Shown here piece after piece: positions 6,998 to 15,034 of a DNA stretch of 59,007 nt. Source of the DNA: F23-D06 sp045130275 (GTDB lineage: Bacteria; Bacteroidota; Bacteroidia; Bacteroidales; WCHB1-69). Each line of letters opens with the position of its first letter. Position 1 is the first letter of the stretch. The notes below the pieces were generated by a model that was given only the letters and a program-made list of their open reading frames with translations, was not told where the DNA came from and ran no database searches. The stretch covers positions 1 through 59,007 of the forward strand of contig JBGUPL010000054.1 in the NCBI GenBank assembly GCA_045130275.1. The letters are read 5' to 3'. Position numbers and translations under genes: made by a program.

Positions 6998-7843
6998 TTA
7001 TCCGTAATTCTCAATAAGATACTTCACAAAGTTCATATCGTTGAAGTTGACAGTGCCGGTGTCGTGCTGGTTCATCGTGGCAATCTGAACCAGATCGTCG
7101 TCGGTGAGGGCAAAGTCGAAGACGTTGAGGTTCTGCTGCATACGTTCCTTGTGGGTGGATTTCGGGATGGCCACGATGCCGCGTTGTGTGAGCCAGCGGA
7201 GGGCTACCTGCGAGGCGGTCTTGCCGTACTTGGCACCGATACCGGCCAGCAGTCCGCTCTTGATGATGCCGTCCACACCCTGACCGCCGAGTGGTCCCCA
7301 AGCCATCATCTTGGTGCCGAACTCGTTGAGCGTAGGCTCGATTCCTTGTTGCTGAATCATCGCGTTGCACTGCAGTTGGTTCACCATCGGCTTGATATCC
7401 ACATAGTGGGCGAAGTCGAAGAAACGGGCTTGTTGGAAGTTGCTCACCCCGATGGCACGCACCTTGCCGTCGCGATAGGCTTTCTCCATCGCCCGCCAGG
7501 TGCCGAACACGTCGCCGTAAGCCTGATGGATGAGCAGCAGGTCGATGTATTCAGTCTGCAGTTGGCGCAGACTCTCGTCAATACTCTTGGCTGCTTTCTC
7601 CTCGCCAGCATAGCTGATCCATACCTTCGTCACGAGGAAAACCTCCTCTCGTTTCAGGCCACTTTTGCGCCAGGCGTTACCCACTCCCTCCTCGTTGGCA
7701 TACGCTTGTGCTGTATCTATCAGCCGGTAGCCAACGCTCAGCGCATCGCTCACGCAACGTTCACACTCTTCAGATGTCACTTGATAAACGCCGTAGCCCA
7801 GCAGGGGCATCTCAACGCCATTGGATAATTTGATATATTCCAT
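6998..7843 (-). CDS. Aldo/keto reductase, intact
   Basis: A 281-residue NADPH-dependent aldo/keto reductase of the 2,5-diketo-gluconate reductase type. All four catalytic positions are visible: Asp and Tyr in LIDTAQAYANE, Lys in VFLVTKVW, and His in LLLIHQAYG. The C-terminal cofactor site AIPKSTHKERMQQNLNVFDF is also complete. It probably reduces small aldehydes or ketones. It is the second gene of the cluster transcribed leftward from about 8460, 18 bp after the acetyltransferase stop, and contrasts with the deleted homologue at 4235-4705, which belongs to a different subgroup. Confidence 0.9.
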   Translation of the reverse strand: MEYIKLSNGVEMPLLGYGVYQVTSEECERCVSDALSVGYRLIDTAQAYANEEGVGNAWRKSGLKREEVFLVTKVWISYAGEEKAAKSIDESLRQLQTEYIDLLLIHQAYGDVFGTWRAMEKAYRDGKVRAIGVSNFQQARFFDFAHYVDIKPMVNQLQCNAMIQQQGIEPTLNEFGTKMMAWGPLGGQGVDGIIKSGLLAGIGAKYGKTASQVALRWLTQRGIVAIPKSTHKERMQQNLNVFDFALTDDDLVQIATMNQHDTGTVNFNDMNFVKYLIENYG

Positions 7844-7861
7844 AATTGTATTGATAATTGG

Positions 7862-8401
7862 TTATTGTTTTTCGGAAATTTCTTTGATAAACTTGGCGGG
7901 ATTCCCTCCCACAATGGTGTTCGGAGCCACGTCCTTGGTCACTACCGCGCCGGCGGCCACCACGGCGTTGTCGCCGACAGTCACGCCGGGCAGGATGGTA
8001 GCGCCCGCCCCGACCCAGACGTTCTTGCCGATGTGGACGGGCTTGCAGATGAGCAACTCGCGGTCGTGGAGGTCGTGGTTGTTGCTGATGAGCTGCGCGT
8101 TGGCGGCGACCATCGCGTTGTCGTCGATGGTGATGCCGCCGCGGGCCATCATCAGGCAGTTGTTCATGATTTTCACACCGCGGCCCAGCTTCACGCGGTC
8201 GAAACAGACACCCGTCAGACCGGGCATCACGAATCCGCCGTCGGCAAACACATCATGGCCGAATAGCTCTTTGGCGAGGGCGTTGTACTCGTCGGTGTAG
8301 GGCATGGTGTGGTTGAGCTTGAACAAGATTTGCGCCTGGTGCACGTACCCAGCCGACTCTTCAGGGGTAGTCAATCTCGGATCAACGATTTCTTCTTTCA
8401 T
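7862..8401 (-). CDS. Sugar O-acetyltransferase, left-handed beta-helix (LacA/Maa type)
   Basis: The 179-residue protein is a hexapeptide-repeat acetyltransferase close to maltose/galactoside acetyltransferases. It has an N-terminal helical region (residues 1-60), beta-helix turns (VKLGRGVKIMNNCLMMARGG, HIGKNVWVGAGATILPGVTVG) and the catalytic His in ISNNHDLHDRE. The usual function is acetyl transfer from acetyl-CoA to a sugar hydroxyl; the physiological substrate is not evident. It is the first gene of the leftward cluster and faces the AraC regulator across a 280 bp AT-rich spacer. Confidence 0.88.
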   Translation of the reverse strand: MKEEIVDPRLTTPEESAGYVHQAQILFKLNHTMPYTDEYNALAKELFGHDVFADGGFVMPGLTGVCFDRVKLGRGVKIMNNCLMMARGGITIDDNAMVAANAQLISNNHDLHDRELLICKPVHIGKNVWVGAGATILPGVTVGDNAVVAAGAVVTKDVAPNTIVGGNPAKFIKEISEKQ

Positions 8402-8681
8402 AACTTATTGTTTTTCTTTGTTTTATAACGTGTCTATAATCACTGTCATTTTGACGAGGCAAAAATACATCCTTTTGCGTTGCGCAAGTTTCACAAAAAA
8501 CATCAAAACTTTCACAATAAACACAAAAGTTTTGCGTTTTATCTTAACTTGAATTATCACGAATAGACCACGAATGAATCATCAATTAATTCATTGTAAT
8601 TCGTGAATAATTTATGATAATTCACGATAATTCATGTGAGATTTACGATAATTCATATTAAAGTATAATGTTATTCGCGTT
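8402..8681. promoter_or_regulatory. AT-rich divergent regulatory region with iterated ATAATTCA motifs
   Basis: On the minus strand a TATTTTTG box (8460-8467) lies about 60 bp before the acetyltransferase start. Nearer the AraC gene are three direct copies of GATAATTCA (around 8616, 8626 and 8647), two of them inside CGATAATTCAT, and an inverted pair TCACGAAT (8557-8564) / ATTCGTGA (8599-8606). Iterated half-sites beside an AraC gene are what an operator would look like, but nothing here proves binding. Confidence 0.45.
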
Positions 8682-9500
8682 ATGAAAGTTGACTTCCTCT
8701 ATTCCACCGATTTCCTCGCGATGAACGCGCCGGAGCTGAGCCACACCTGCATGCATCTGCTCTGCACAGCTGGCGAAGGGAGTTTCGTGTTCAACGAGAA
8801 ATGCTACCACATCATGAAAAATGATCTGGTGGTGATGCCGAGCCCAAGCCGGGCAAAGAACATAGCCGCCGCTCCGGGAATGCGGGTCGAATGGTTCGCC
8901 GCCGACAACAATTTCCTCAGCGGACTGCTGCCGTCGAACAACTACAGCATCGGGGGCAGCATCAGCCTTAACCAGAATCCCGTCATCAAGGTCGATGACC
9001 GTCAAGCGGAAATCTTACTGGAGGACCTTCACCGCCTGCGCGACCGCCTCAACGACCGCCACCTGCTCTTCTACCGCGAGATGATGGGGAGTCTCTGCCT
9101 GACGATGATATACGACATCTTCGAGCTTCACGCCCGGCGCGAGGCCACCGACACCCACAGCGACCGCACGGCCTATATCGTCAGGCAACTGATGGATCTG
9201 CTCTCCACGGGCATCAGCCGCACGGAGCGCGAGGTGAGCTACTACGCCGAACGCCTGCACGTGTCGCCGAAGTACCTCTCCGCCACGGTCAAGCGCGTCA
9301 CCGGCCACAGCGTCAGCAGTTTCATCGACCGGCACACGGTGCCGATTTTGAAAAAATATCTTGATGACGAGCGTCTCTCGCTCACGCAGATCGCCGACCG
9401 TATGAATTTCACGTCGCTCTCCTACTTCAGCCGCTATTGCACCAAGCATCTCGGACAGTCGCCGAGCGATTACCGGCGGAGTCTGCAACCGAGAGGGTGA
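8682..9500 (+). CDS. AraC-family transcriptional regulator
   Basis: The 272-residue protein has an N-terminal cupin-like sensor region (residues 1-130, including GEGSFVFNEKCYHIMKNDLVVMP) and a C-terminal AraC double helix-turn-helix (residues 175-268). The HTH part shows VSYYAERLHVSPKYLSATVKRVTG and the signature LTQIADRMNFTSLSYFSRYCTKHLGQSPSDYRR. It is divergent from the acetyltransferase/aldo-keto reductase/flavodoxin cluster, so it probably controls that cluster in response to a small molecule or redox signal; this is inferred from position only. Its 3' end is 7 bp from the convergent stop at 9508. Confidence 0.9.
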   Translation: MKVDFLYSTDFLAMNAPELSHTCMHLLCTAGEGSFVFNEKCYHIMKNDLVVMPSPSRAKNIAAAPGMRVEWFAADNNFLSGLLPSNNYSIGGSISLNQNPVIKVDDRQAEILLEDLHRLRDRLNDRHLLFYREMMGSLCLTMIYDIFELHARREATDTHSDRTAYIVRQLMDLLSTGISRTEREVSYYAERLHVSPKYLSATVKRVTGHSVSSFIDRHTVPILKKYLDDERLSLTQIADRMNFTSLSYFSRYCTKHLGQSPSDYRRSLQPRG

Positions 9501-9507
9501 GTTTTTG

Positions 9508-11868
9508 CTATTTCAACATTTTCAATAGCGGCGACCGGCTCATATCTGTAGGGTTGGTGCCGAAAACGCCTTCAGGGACGGGTATTCCGAGCTCTTCAAA
9601 ATGCTTTATCCAATATTCGGGCAAATTTCCTTCATCATCGCGCCAGTTCATCGGCCTCGACGGGAAAATGTCGCCGAAGGCCACCTGGATGAGTTCCGAA
9701 CAGTAATAGGCATCGTTGTCGGGCAGAAAGGCGTTGTCGTAGGGCTTCCCGACAAGTTTCTTGGCACGGGCTATGACCGCAGCGGTGTCGAAAGGTACGG
9801 TGAGACGGTAGATGTCGAAATTTCCTCGGAAGAATCCGAGATTGTTTTCCCTTTCGAATTGGCTGTAGGGTATTCGCTGCACGCCGTACTTTGGTGAGGC
9901 CTCGATGACCCACACATCGTCAGTGCTGTCGCGTTCCACCAAGACCACGTGGGTGTATTCGCCTGTGCTGGCCGAGATGGCTTTCTCCATGTCCGAGCGG
10001 TTGTTGTTCAGGAATATCAAATCCCCGCTTTGCAGGGTATATCTTGGGTGCAGGGTGCTGTTGTCGAGATACTCTCGCAACTGCATACTGTCGGGCATCG
10101 CCTCGCGCAGAGCTTGCCACAAGACAGGTTGGTAGGTATAGAATTCAGCCTCGCGCCAACTCACTATCATCGGCAGAAGCCACGGATAGTGCGTACTTCC
10201 GCCAAGGTCAACGTGGGCGGAGGTTTGCCCCAAAACGATGAGCTTATCACCCGCTTGGTTGACAAAAGTGACGTTGTAGCCGTACTGATTAGTGCTGCAT
10301 ATGCTCCCGGCGGCATAGACCTTGTGCAAATCCAACGTGGTATCGGCCAAACCGAAATCTTGCGGGATGGGATATTGGTGGTAACGCTCGCCGAGGGTCA
10401 ACAGGGCCTTTTCCATAGATGATACCGACAGTTGACGGATATCAGAATCGCCATCAACAGCCATCGGGGTGGTCTTTTTCGTGGGTCCGTTGCGGAGGTG
10501 AGGGTCGTAGCTCTCTCTGGTTTCCGTATGGGTTTTCTCCACCAAGCGGTCGCCATCGCGGCGAAAACCGATGGTCTCTTTATAAACTTGGTATCCCAAC
10601 GTCGAAAAAGTCATAATCTCCAAACTTTTCAATCCCGGCTTGACGAAATCGGCTAACGGCTGCGGGTAGATGTAGGGCTCCACGCGACCGGTAGTGTCTA
10701 CGCTGAAGTTCTCTCCCGCATAGTTCAGGATGATGACGCGATCCTCGCGGTCGGGATCAGAGGTCACGCCGGCAATGTCGAGGGGACGCGCCACGCGGTA
10801 CCAGCCCTTGCGGTCGCGGAGATAGACGCTTTTTTCATCAAAACCCCATTGAAAATCCCCGTGCTTGAAGATCTTTTCCGGTTTAGTGAGGGACTTCTCA
10901 GCCGTGAGGAAGGGACATTGATCCACCACCCCATCGGCTCCCACGCGCATCACCCCTTCATTGACCCGACAATAGAGCCCTCCATCGTGCATTCCGATGA
11001 TGAAAAGCGCGCTCACACCCATCGTTTTCCACCGGTCGATGTCTTCCATCATGATGACTTCCCTGTTTTCGTCAAGCGCCCACAGCATCCCGGTGGCAGT
11101 GTCCACCTCGAAGTCCGACAGCGCCAGCGGAGTGCGTTGCCAGCGGCCATCCCCACCGATTGCAGTGTAGTAACTTTTGCCGTCTTGCATCACCATCAGG
11201 TAGTTCTTCCACGGGCGTACACGACTCACTCCTTTCCTGAAAGGTGTGGTCAAATAGCGACAGGTGCGCCAGTTGTCGGAGGTGCTGTAGAGTCCGCTTT
11301 CACGGATGGCAATCCAACCGCTGTCGGCCGAGAGCATATAGATGTCCCGGATGTCCGTCTTGTCGTTGAAGGCCGTGTTGTGCAGTACGGAGAATGTGCG
11401 CCCGCTGTCGGTGCTGAAAGCCAGATAGCCGTTCTGGGAGCCCGTCCACATCGTCCCCTTTGGGCCATGCCAAACGGGATGGAACCACTCATACCCCCGT
11501 TTGCTGTCATACTTGATTTCATCCCACGATTGGCCTCCCGTGGTCGTCCGCCTGAAATAACCGCGCCACATGTTGCCTACGATGACCGCAGTGTAACGGT
11601 CGAAGGCTACAATATTCTCAAAGGTTTCGCCCACGTCGCCACCCAGGGTTCCTTCTTTCAGGATGTGCCATGGTGAATGGATGTCGGCGGCGCGGTAGAT
11701 TTCTCCGCATTCGGTCGCCATCCAAAGCGTGCCGTCGGGAGCCACGGAGGTGTGTGTAACCCACTCGTTGCGGCACACCACGTCAAGTTCCCCTAACCGA
11801 TCGCGCTGCTGCGCTTGCACGCTGACGGTCAACAGGAAGGTGATGAGGACAAGGAGGGTCTTATTCAT
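9508..11868 (-). CDS. Secreted beta-propeller protein with C-terminal YiiX-like papain-fold hydrolase
   Basis: The start chosen (ATG 11866-11868) gives 786 residues with a Sec signal (MNKTLLVLITFLLTVSVQAQQ). Residues about 30-400 have repeated BNR/YCF48-like strands (TLWMATECGEIYRAAD, GTMWTGSQNGYLAFSTDSGRTF, DSGWIAIRESGLYSTSDNWR), pointing to a beta-propeller. Residues about 600-780 match the permuted papain-like YiiX/YebB amidase group: SGDLIFLNNN, the His in EYTHVVLVERD and the Cys in DAYYCSELIQVAF. It could cleave peptidoglycan peptides or acyl/amide bonds in the periplasm. It begins 23 bp after the rubrerythrin fusion gene on the same strand. A longer frame upstream is the shadow of that gene. 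Confidence 0.75.
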   Translation of the reverse strand: MNKTLLVLITFLLTVSVQAQQRDRLGELDVVCRNEWVTHTSVAPDGTLWMATECGEIYRAADIHSPWHILKEGTLGGDVGETFENIVAFDRYTAVIVGNMWRGYFRRTTTGGQSWDEIKYDSKRGYEWFHPVWHGPKGTMWTGSQNGYLAFSTDSGRTFSVLHNTAFNDKTDIRDIYMLSADSGWIAIRESGLYSTSDNWRTCRYLTTPFRKGVSRVRPWKNYLMVMQDGKSYYTAIGGDGRWQRTPLALSDFEVDTATGMLWALDENREVIMMEDIDRWKTMGVSALFIIGMHDGGLYCRVNEGVMRVGADGVVDQCPFLTAEKSLTKPEKIFKHGDFQWGFDEKSVYLRDRKGWYRVARPLDIAGVTSDPDREDRVIILNYAGENFSVDTTGRVEPYIYPQPLADFVKPGLKSLEIMTFSTLGYQVYKETIGFRRDGDRLVEKTHTETRESYDPHLRNGPTKKTTPMAVDGDSDIRQLSVSSMEKALLTLGERYHQYPIPQDFGLADTTLDLHKVYAAGSICSTNQYGYNVTFVNQAGDKLIVLGQTSAHVDLGGSTHYPWLLPMIVSWREAEFYTYQPVLWQALREAMPDSMQLREYLDNSTLHPRYTLQSGDLIFLNNNRSDMEKAISASTGEYTHVVLVERDSTDDVWVIEASPKYGVQRIPYSQFERENNLGFFRGNFDIYRLTVPFDTAAVIARAKKLVGKPYDNAFLPDNDAYYCSELIQVAFGDIFPSRPMNWRDDEGNLPEYWIKHFEELGIPVPEGVFGTNPTDMSRSPLLKMLK

Positions 11869-11891
11869 GCCTTTTGAGCATTTTACCATGG

Positions 11892-13067
11892 TTAGTAGTT
11901 CTCCGCGTTGATCTCGAACCAGCCTTGGGCGTAGAAGCAGACGGGGCAGACCTTGGGGGCTTCTGTGCCGATCACGATGTGTCCGCAGTTGCGGCACTCC
12001 CAGATGCTGACACCGCTCTTGCGGAAGACCTCTGCGGCCTCCACGTTGTGCAACAGGGCACGGTAGCGCTCCTCGTGGTGCTTCTCGATGGCCGCGACGG
12101 CCCGGAACTGCTCGGCCAGCTCGTGGAATCCCTCCTCGTCGGCCTCGCGAGCGAACTTGTCGTACATGTCCGTCCACTCGTAGTTCTCGCCTTCGGCGGC
12201 GTGCAGCAGATTCTCGGCGGTCGTGCCTACGCCGCCCAAATGGTTGAACCAGAGTTTGGCGTGTTCGCGCTCGTTGTCGGCGGTCTTCAGGAAGAGGGCG
12301 GCAATCTGCTCGTAGCCGTTCCGCTGGGCCACGGAGGCGTAGTAGGTGTATTTGTTGCGGGCCATGCTCTCGCCGGCGAAAGCGGCTTCCAAGTTCTTCT
12401 CCGTGCGCGTGCCGGCATACTTGCTTGCACTCGCGGGCGCATTGGCTTCCACGACAACCTTCTCGAAATCCGAGGCGGGATGCTTGCAGATGGGACAGAT
12501 GAAGTCCTCCGGGAGTTCATCGCCCACGTACTCGTAGCCGCAGATGGTGCAGCGCCAAATAGTCTTGCCCTCGGCGGTCTGCCCCACAGGCTGCGGCTTC
12601 GGCTTGATGTGCTCCATGTAGTAGCTATACGTGGCGGAAGGTGTCTCGTTGAGCACTTCCGCTTCGGCGACGGGCCCGATGAAAAGGACGTGCGAGCCGA
12701 GATCGACGATCTGCTCCACCTCGACGGAGATGTAGGCGTTGGTGCCGCGGGTGACGGCCATAGTGCCGTTCGCGACACGGCGGCAGTCCTTGAAGTCAGC
12801 GAACTTATCGACCTCGCGACCGCTCTGGAAGCCGAAGTGCTTGAACAGCTCGAAATCGGCGGCCTCGCTGATGACGGAGGCGGTGAACCGGCGCGAACGC
12901 TGGATAAGTTCGGTGGTCAGGTTGCCCTTGTTGAGAGCCACGGAAATGCGGTCGGGCTGCATGGCCACCTGCGCGATGGTGTTGCTGATGCAGCCATTGT
13001 CGCGGCCGCCGTCACACGTGGTGATGACGAACAGGCCGTATTGGATGTTGAAAAGGGGGTTGCTCAT
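11892..13067 (-). CDS. Flavin reductase-rubredoxin-rubrerythrin-rubredoxin fusion
   Basis: A 391-residue four-module protein. Residues 1-155 are a flavin reductase domain (LFVITTCDGG, NTIAQVAMQPDRISVALNKGN). Residues 170-210 are a rubredoxin (WRCTICGY ... CPICKHP). Residues 222-350 are a rubrerythrin diiron domain with ligand motifs in AFAGESMARN, DNEREHAKLW and AIEKHHEERY. Residues 355-391 are a second rubredoxin (WECRNCGHIV ... CPVCFYAQG). The layout suggests electrons pass from NAD(P)H through flavin and rubredoxin to the diiron site to reduce peroxide or O2 in one chain. The start has a TATTTTTG box 22 bp upstream. It fits an anaerobe defending against oxygen. Confidence 0.92.
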   Translation of the reverse strand: MSNPLFNIQYGLFVITTCDGGRDNGCISNTIAQVAMQPDRISVALNKGNLTTELIQRSRRFTASVISEAADFELFKHFGFQSGREVDKFADFKDCRRVANGTMAVTRGTNAYISVEVEQIVDLGSHVLFIGPVAEAEVLNETPSATYSYYMEHIKPKPQPVGQTAEGKTIWRCTICGYEYVGDELPEDFICPICKHPASDFEKVVVEANAPASASKYAGTRTEKNLEAAFAGESMARNKYTYYASVAQRNGYEQIAALFLKTADNEREHAKLWFNHLGGVGTTAENLLHAAEGENYEWTDMYDKFAREADEEGFHELAEQFRAVAAIEKHHEERYRALLHNVEAAEVFRKSGVSIWECRNCGHIVIGTEAPKVCPVCFYAQGWFEINAENY

Positions 13068-13089
13068 AAACTATGAATTATTGAAAATG

Positions 13090-13097
13090 CAAAAATA
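13090..13097 (-). promoter_or_regulatory. Predicted -7 element for the rubrerythrin fusion gene
   Basis: The reverse strand reads TATTTTTG about 22 bp upstream of the ATG at 13065-13067. It lies only 17 bp from the stop of the next gene upstream, so the fusion gene probably has its own promoter. Confidence 0.55.
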
Positions 13098-13114
13098 CAA
13101 TTTTCTCGATGAAA

Positions 13115-13543
13115 TCAAGACACGTCAATTTTGTAATACCGTTTCCGTATCACCACCAGCCGCACTATCCAAATCGCGAAGAAGACATCGGAAAGAATCT
13201 TGTAGAGCGGGGGCATCGTGACGAACCAGGAGACGATCCAGAGGACGAGGTCAATGTCGAACAGGATGTTCCAGAGTCGCTCGCGGTCGTGGAACGTGCA
13301 GAGAACCTCGCCGTTTTGCGGTATCTCCACCTGCGTGGTAGATGACAGCGACAGGTCGATGCTCTTGCCGCTTTTGCCCAAACGCAGCGGGCCTCCGAAC
13401 TGCACTTTAAGACTGTATGTTCCGGGCGGCGCCTCGATGCGCAGGTCGTGGTCTCTCATCATCCCGGCAAAAAAACCGTTGATGAAGACGGCGTGCGGCA
13501 ACTTCGGCTCGTACCAATGGCGGATATGGCGAACGGTCAGCAT
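13115..13543 (-). CDS. PEGA-like membrane protein, copy 1 (paired with carbonic anhydrase)
   Basis: A 142-residue protein of unknown function. The N-terminal 85 residues look like a small beta-sandwich of PEGA type (HAVFINGFFAGMMRDHDLRI, PPGTYSLKVQFGG). The C-terminal part has two hydrophobic helices (LWNILFDIDLVLWIVSWFV and LSDVFFAIWIVRLVVI) and a basic tail, so it is probably an inner-membrane hairpin protein. Its ATG overlaps the stop codon of the carbonic anhydrase gene by one base (TAATG), a sign of translational coupling. Near-identical copies are at 18053-18490 and, more diverged and without an anhydrase partner, at 16000-16443. Confidence 0.8.
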   Translation of the reverse strand: MLTVRHIRHWYEPKLPHAVFINGFFAGMMRDHDLRIEAPPGTYSLKVQFGGPLRLGKSGKSIDLSLSSTTQVEIPQNGEVLCTFHDRERLWNILFDIDLVLWIVSWFVTMPPLYKILSDVFFAIWIVRLVVIRKRYYKIDVS

Positions 13544-14088
13544 TACCCCTCAATCTCCTCCAGCGCCCCCGTCTCCGAATCGATGATGAACCCTCGCACC
13601 ACGATGTCCTTCGGGACGAGCGGGTGGGTGCGGATGGTTTCCACGGTCTTGCGGACGGAGGTCGGGGTGTCCTTGAAGCCCTCCAACCAGTGATTCAGGT
13701 CGATGCCGCATTGGCGGATGGTGGCAAGCGTTTCGTCCGTCACGCCGCGGGCGATCATCTCGTGGTGGAAGTGGTCGTAGCTCATGTGGCAGGCCCCGCA
13801 ATGGCTGTGCGCCACCACCATAATCTCTTGCACGCCCAGTTCGTAAATGGCCACAATCAGGCTGCGCATAGCTGAATCGAAGGCGGAGATTACCAGACCA
13901 CCTGCATTTTTGATGATCTTCGCATCGCCATTCTTCAGTCCGAGGGCGGCCGGCAGCAGTTCCGTCAACCGCGTGTCCATGCACGACAGCACCGCCAGTT
14001 TCTTGTCGGGGTACTTGTCGGTGATATACTTCTCGTAGCCCTTTTGCGCCACGAACGTCTTGTTGTATTCGATAATTTGGTCGATCAT
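13543..14088 (-). CDS. Beta-class carbonic anhydrase, copy 1
   Basis: The 181-residue protein has both zinc-ligand motifs of beta-carbonic anhydrases: C-x-D-x-R in LSCMDTRL near residue 35 and H-x-x-C in AHSHCGAC near residue 95. It interconverts CO2 and bicarbonate in the cytoplasm. The stop overlaps the start of the membrane protein gene by one base. The copy at 18490-19035 is almost identical in protein sequence, yet the two DNA sequences carry many synonymous changes, so the duplication is not very recent or is under strong selection. Confidence 0.92.
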   Translation of the reverse strand: MIDQIIEYNKTFVAQKGYEKYITDKYPDKKLAVLSCMDTRLTELLPAALGLKNGDAKIIKNAGGLVISAFDSAMRSLIVAIYELGVQEIMVVAHSHCGACHMSYDHFHHEMIARGVTDETLATIRQCGIDLNHWLEGFKDTPTSVRKTVETIRTHPLVPKDIVVRGFIIDSETGALEEIEG

Positions 14089-14162
14089 AATGCTTTAGAA
14101 CAGAAAACGAAATGAATAGATACTCTTATTCCAACGAAATTGTACAGGCTGATTTCAAACAC

Positions 14163-14205
14163 CTTTTTCTGACTTCACTGCACTCTTCGGCCATACTTTC
14201 TTTGC
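14163..14205. repeat. Dispersed repeat, segment B, left of the MazF-like pair
   Basis: The bases TTCACTGCACTCTTCGGCCATA here match 20 of about 23 positions in TTCACAGCACTCTCCCGCCATA at about 19988-20010. Segment A of the same dispersed element lies on the other side of the toxin-antitoxin genes at 14872-14928. Confidence 0.45.
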
Positions 14206-14218
14206 CCTTTTTTTAGAC

Positions 14219-14551
14219 TTAAAATATCGACACCTTTATTTTCTCCACAATCTGGTCGAAGTATGGCTGCTTGATACGGCTTATTTTACGCACTACATCG
14301 CGTTCTATGTCTCCCATTATCAGCTGGCATTTCACATAGCTTTGTTTGCTTAATGGCTTTGTCAGCATCTCGTTGGAAAGGGTGAAACTGTATTGCGGAT
14401 TATAATCTTTCGATGAAATCATGCACAAATAGATATAGCCCTCGTTCTCCTGCAGTTCATTATTTGAAATAATCAACGCTGGATGGGGCTTGAATGAACC
14501 ATCTGGAAACATAAAATTGACCTCAACGACGTCACGCTGTTCGTATTTCAT
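14219..14551 (-). CDS. PemK/MazF-like endoribonuclease toxin
   Basis: The 110-residue protein has the general shape of a MazF/PemK toxin: an N-terminal QRDVVEVNFMFPDG strand (family R-G-D-V-x-x-V-x-F), then PHPALIISNNELQ (the P-x-L-I-x-S stretch), and a central KCQLIMGDIERDVVRKI region. MazF toxins cut mRNA and are held in check by a small partner. The preceding 69-residue gene, 6 bp upstream, fits that partner. The DNA is AT-rich, as expected of a mobile toxin-antitoxin pair. The family match is clear in pattern but I could not test it. Confidence 0.72.
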   Translation of the reverse strand: MKYEQRDVVEVNFMFPDGSFKPHPALIISNNELQENEGYIYLCMISSKDYNPQYSFTLSNEMLTKPLSKQSYVKCQLIMGDIERDVVRKISRIKQPYFDQIVEKIKVSIF

Positions 14552-14557
14552 AGGATG

Positions 14558-14767
14558 TTAGATTTTGTTTTCGTTCAACCAGCGGGCCATATTATTTCTT
14601 GATGTGCATAGGAAAGCTTGTCGTTCCTCTTCCGCTGTCCACTCGCGCTCTTTCGCCTCTTCTTGAGACTGCGAAATGTGAAACACGTCCCCTAACGAGC
14701 GTATCAACGCCACAACACTCTGCGCCACCTTACTGCGCCCATCGTAAGTTATTGTTAATGTTGCCAT
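14558..14767 (-). CDS. Probable antitoxin of the MazF-like pair
   Basis: A 69-residue protein (MATLTITYDGRSKVAQSVVALIRSLG at the start, then an acidic EEAKEREWTAEEERQAF helix and a C-terminal ARWLNENKI). The short N-terminal strand followed by a helix is like the small ribbon-helix-helix-type antitoxins of Bacteroidota, and the acidic C-terminal part would bind the toxin. It is the first gene of the pair, 6 bp ahead of the toxin, with a good promoter. I assign the role from size and position, not from a recognised family. Confidence 0.6.
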   Translation of the reverse strand: MATLTITYDGRSKVAQSVVALIRSLGDVFHISQSQEEAKEREWTAEEERQAFLCTSRNNMARWLNENKI

Positions 14768-14788
14768 ATTTTATCTATTTTTATTCGG

Positions 14789-14818
14789 CAAAAATACTAA
14801 AATATTTTGAACAGCAAA
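14789..14818 (-). promoter_or_regulatory. Predicted promoter of the MazF-like pair
   Basis: On the reverse strand TTTG (14815-14818), 18 bases, then TATTTTTG (14789-14796) fits TTTG-N19-TAnnTTTG with one base less spacing. The ATG of the antitoxin gene is 21 bp downstream. Confidence 0.6.
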
Positions 14819-14871
14819 ATAGTGTTTTTATCGTTTATTCAATCGTCTGACTGCTTATCAAGGATTACAAT

Positions 14872-14928
14872 ACAACCCGTGACTTCGGGCAATATTACTG
14901 ATGGTCTCTTCCGACAAGCGGTGCTGTT
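14872..14928. repeat. Dispersed repeat, segment A
   Basis: CAACCCGTGACTTCGGGC followed by ATTACTGATGGTCTCTTCCGACAAGCGG is about three-quarters identical to 19908-19962, where it continues directly into segment B. The rest of the 14768-15034 spacer shows no gene that I can support. Confidence 0.5.
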
Positions 14929-15034
14929 CATTCGCTTGAAAACCTTTTCGCTTAACATGCTACTTTGATCTTGATGATTCTTGTCCTTCGTAAGTTTGTT
15001 TTTTCATATTGGTGGGGTTTCCCCTTGGATTACT

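Noticed and set aside
11869..12177. N-terminal extension of the beta-propeller protein
   Set aside because: It lies within the rubrerythrin fusion gene and precedes a clean signal peptide.
11874..13076. 400-codon plus-strand open frame
   Set aside because: It is antisense to the flavin reductase-rubrerythrin fusion, whose metal-binding motifs are clear; the frame is a by-product of GC-rich codon use.
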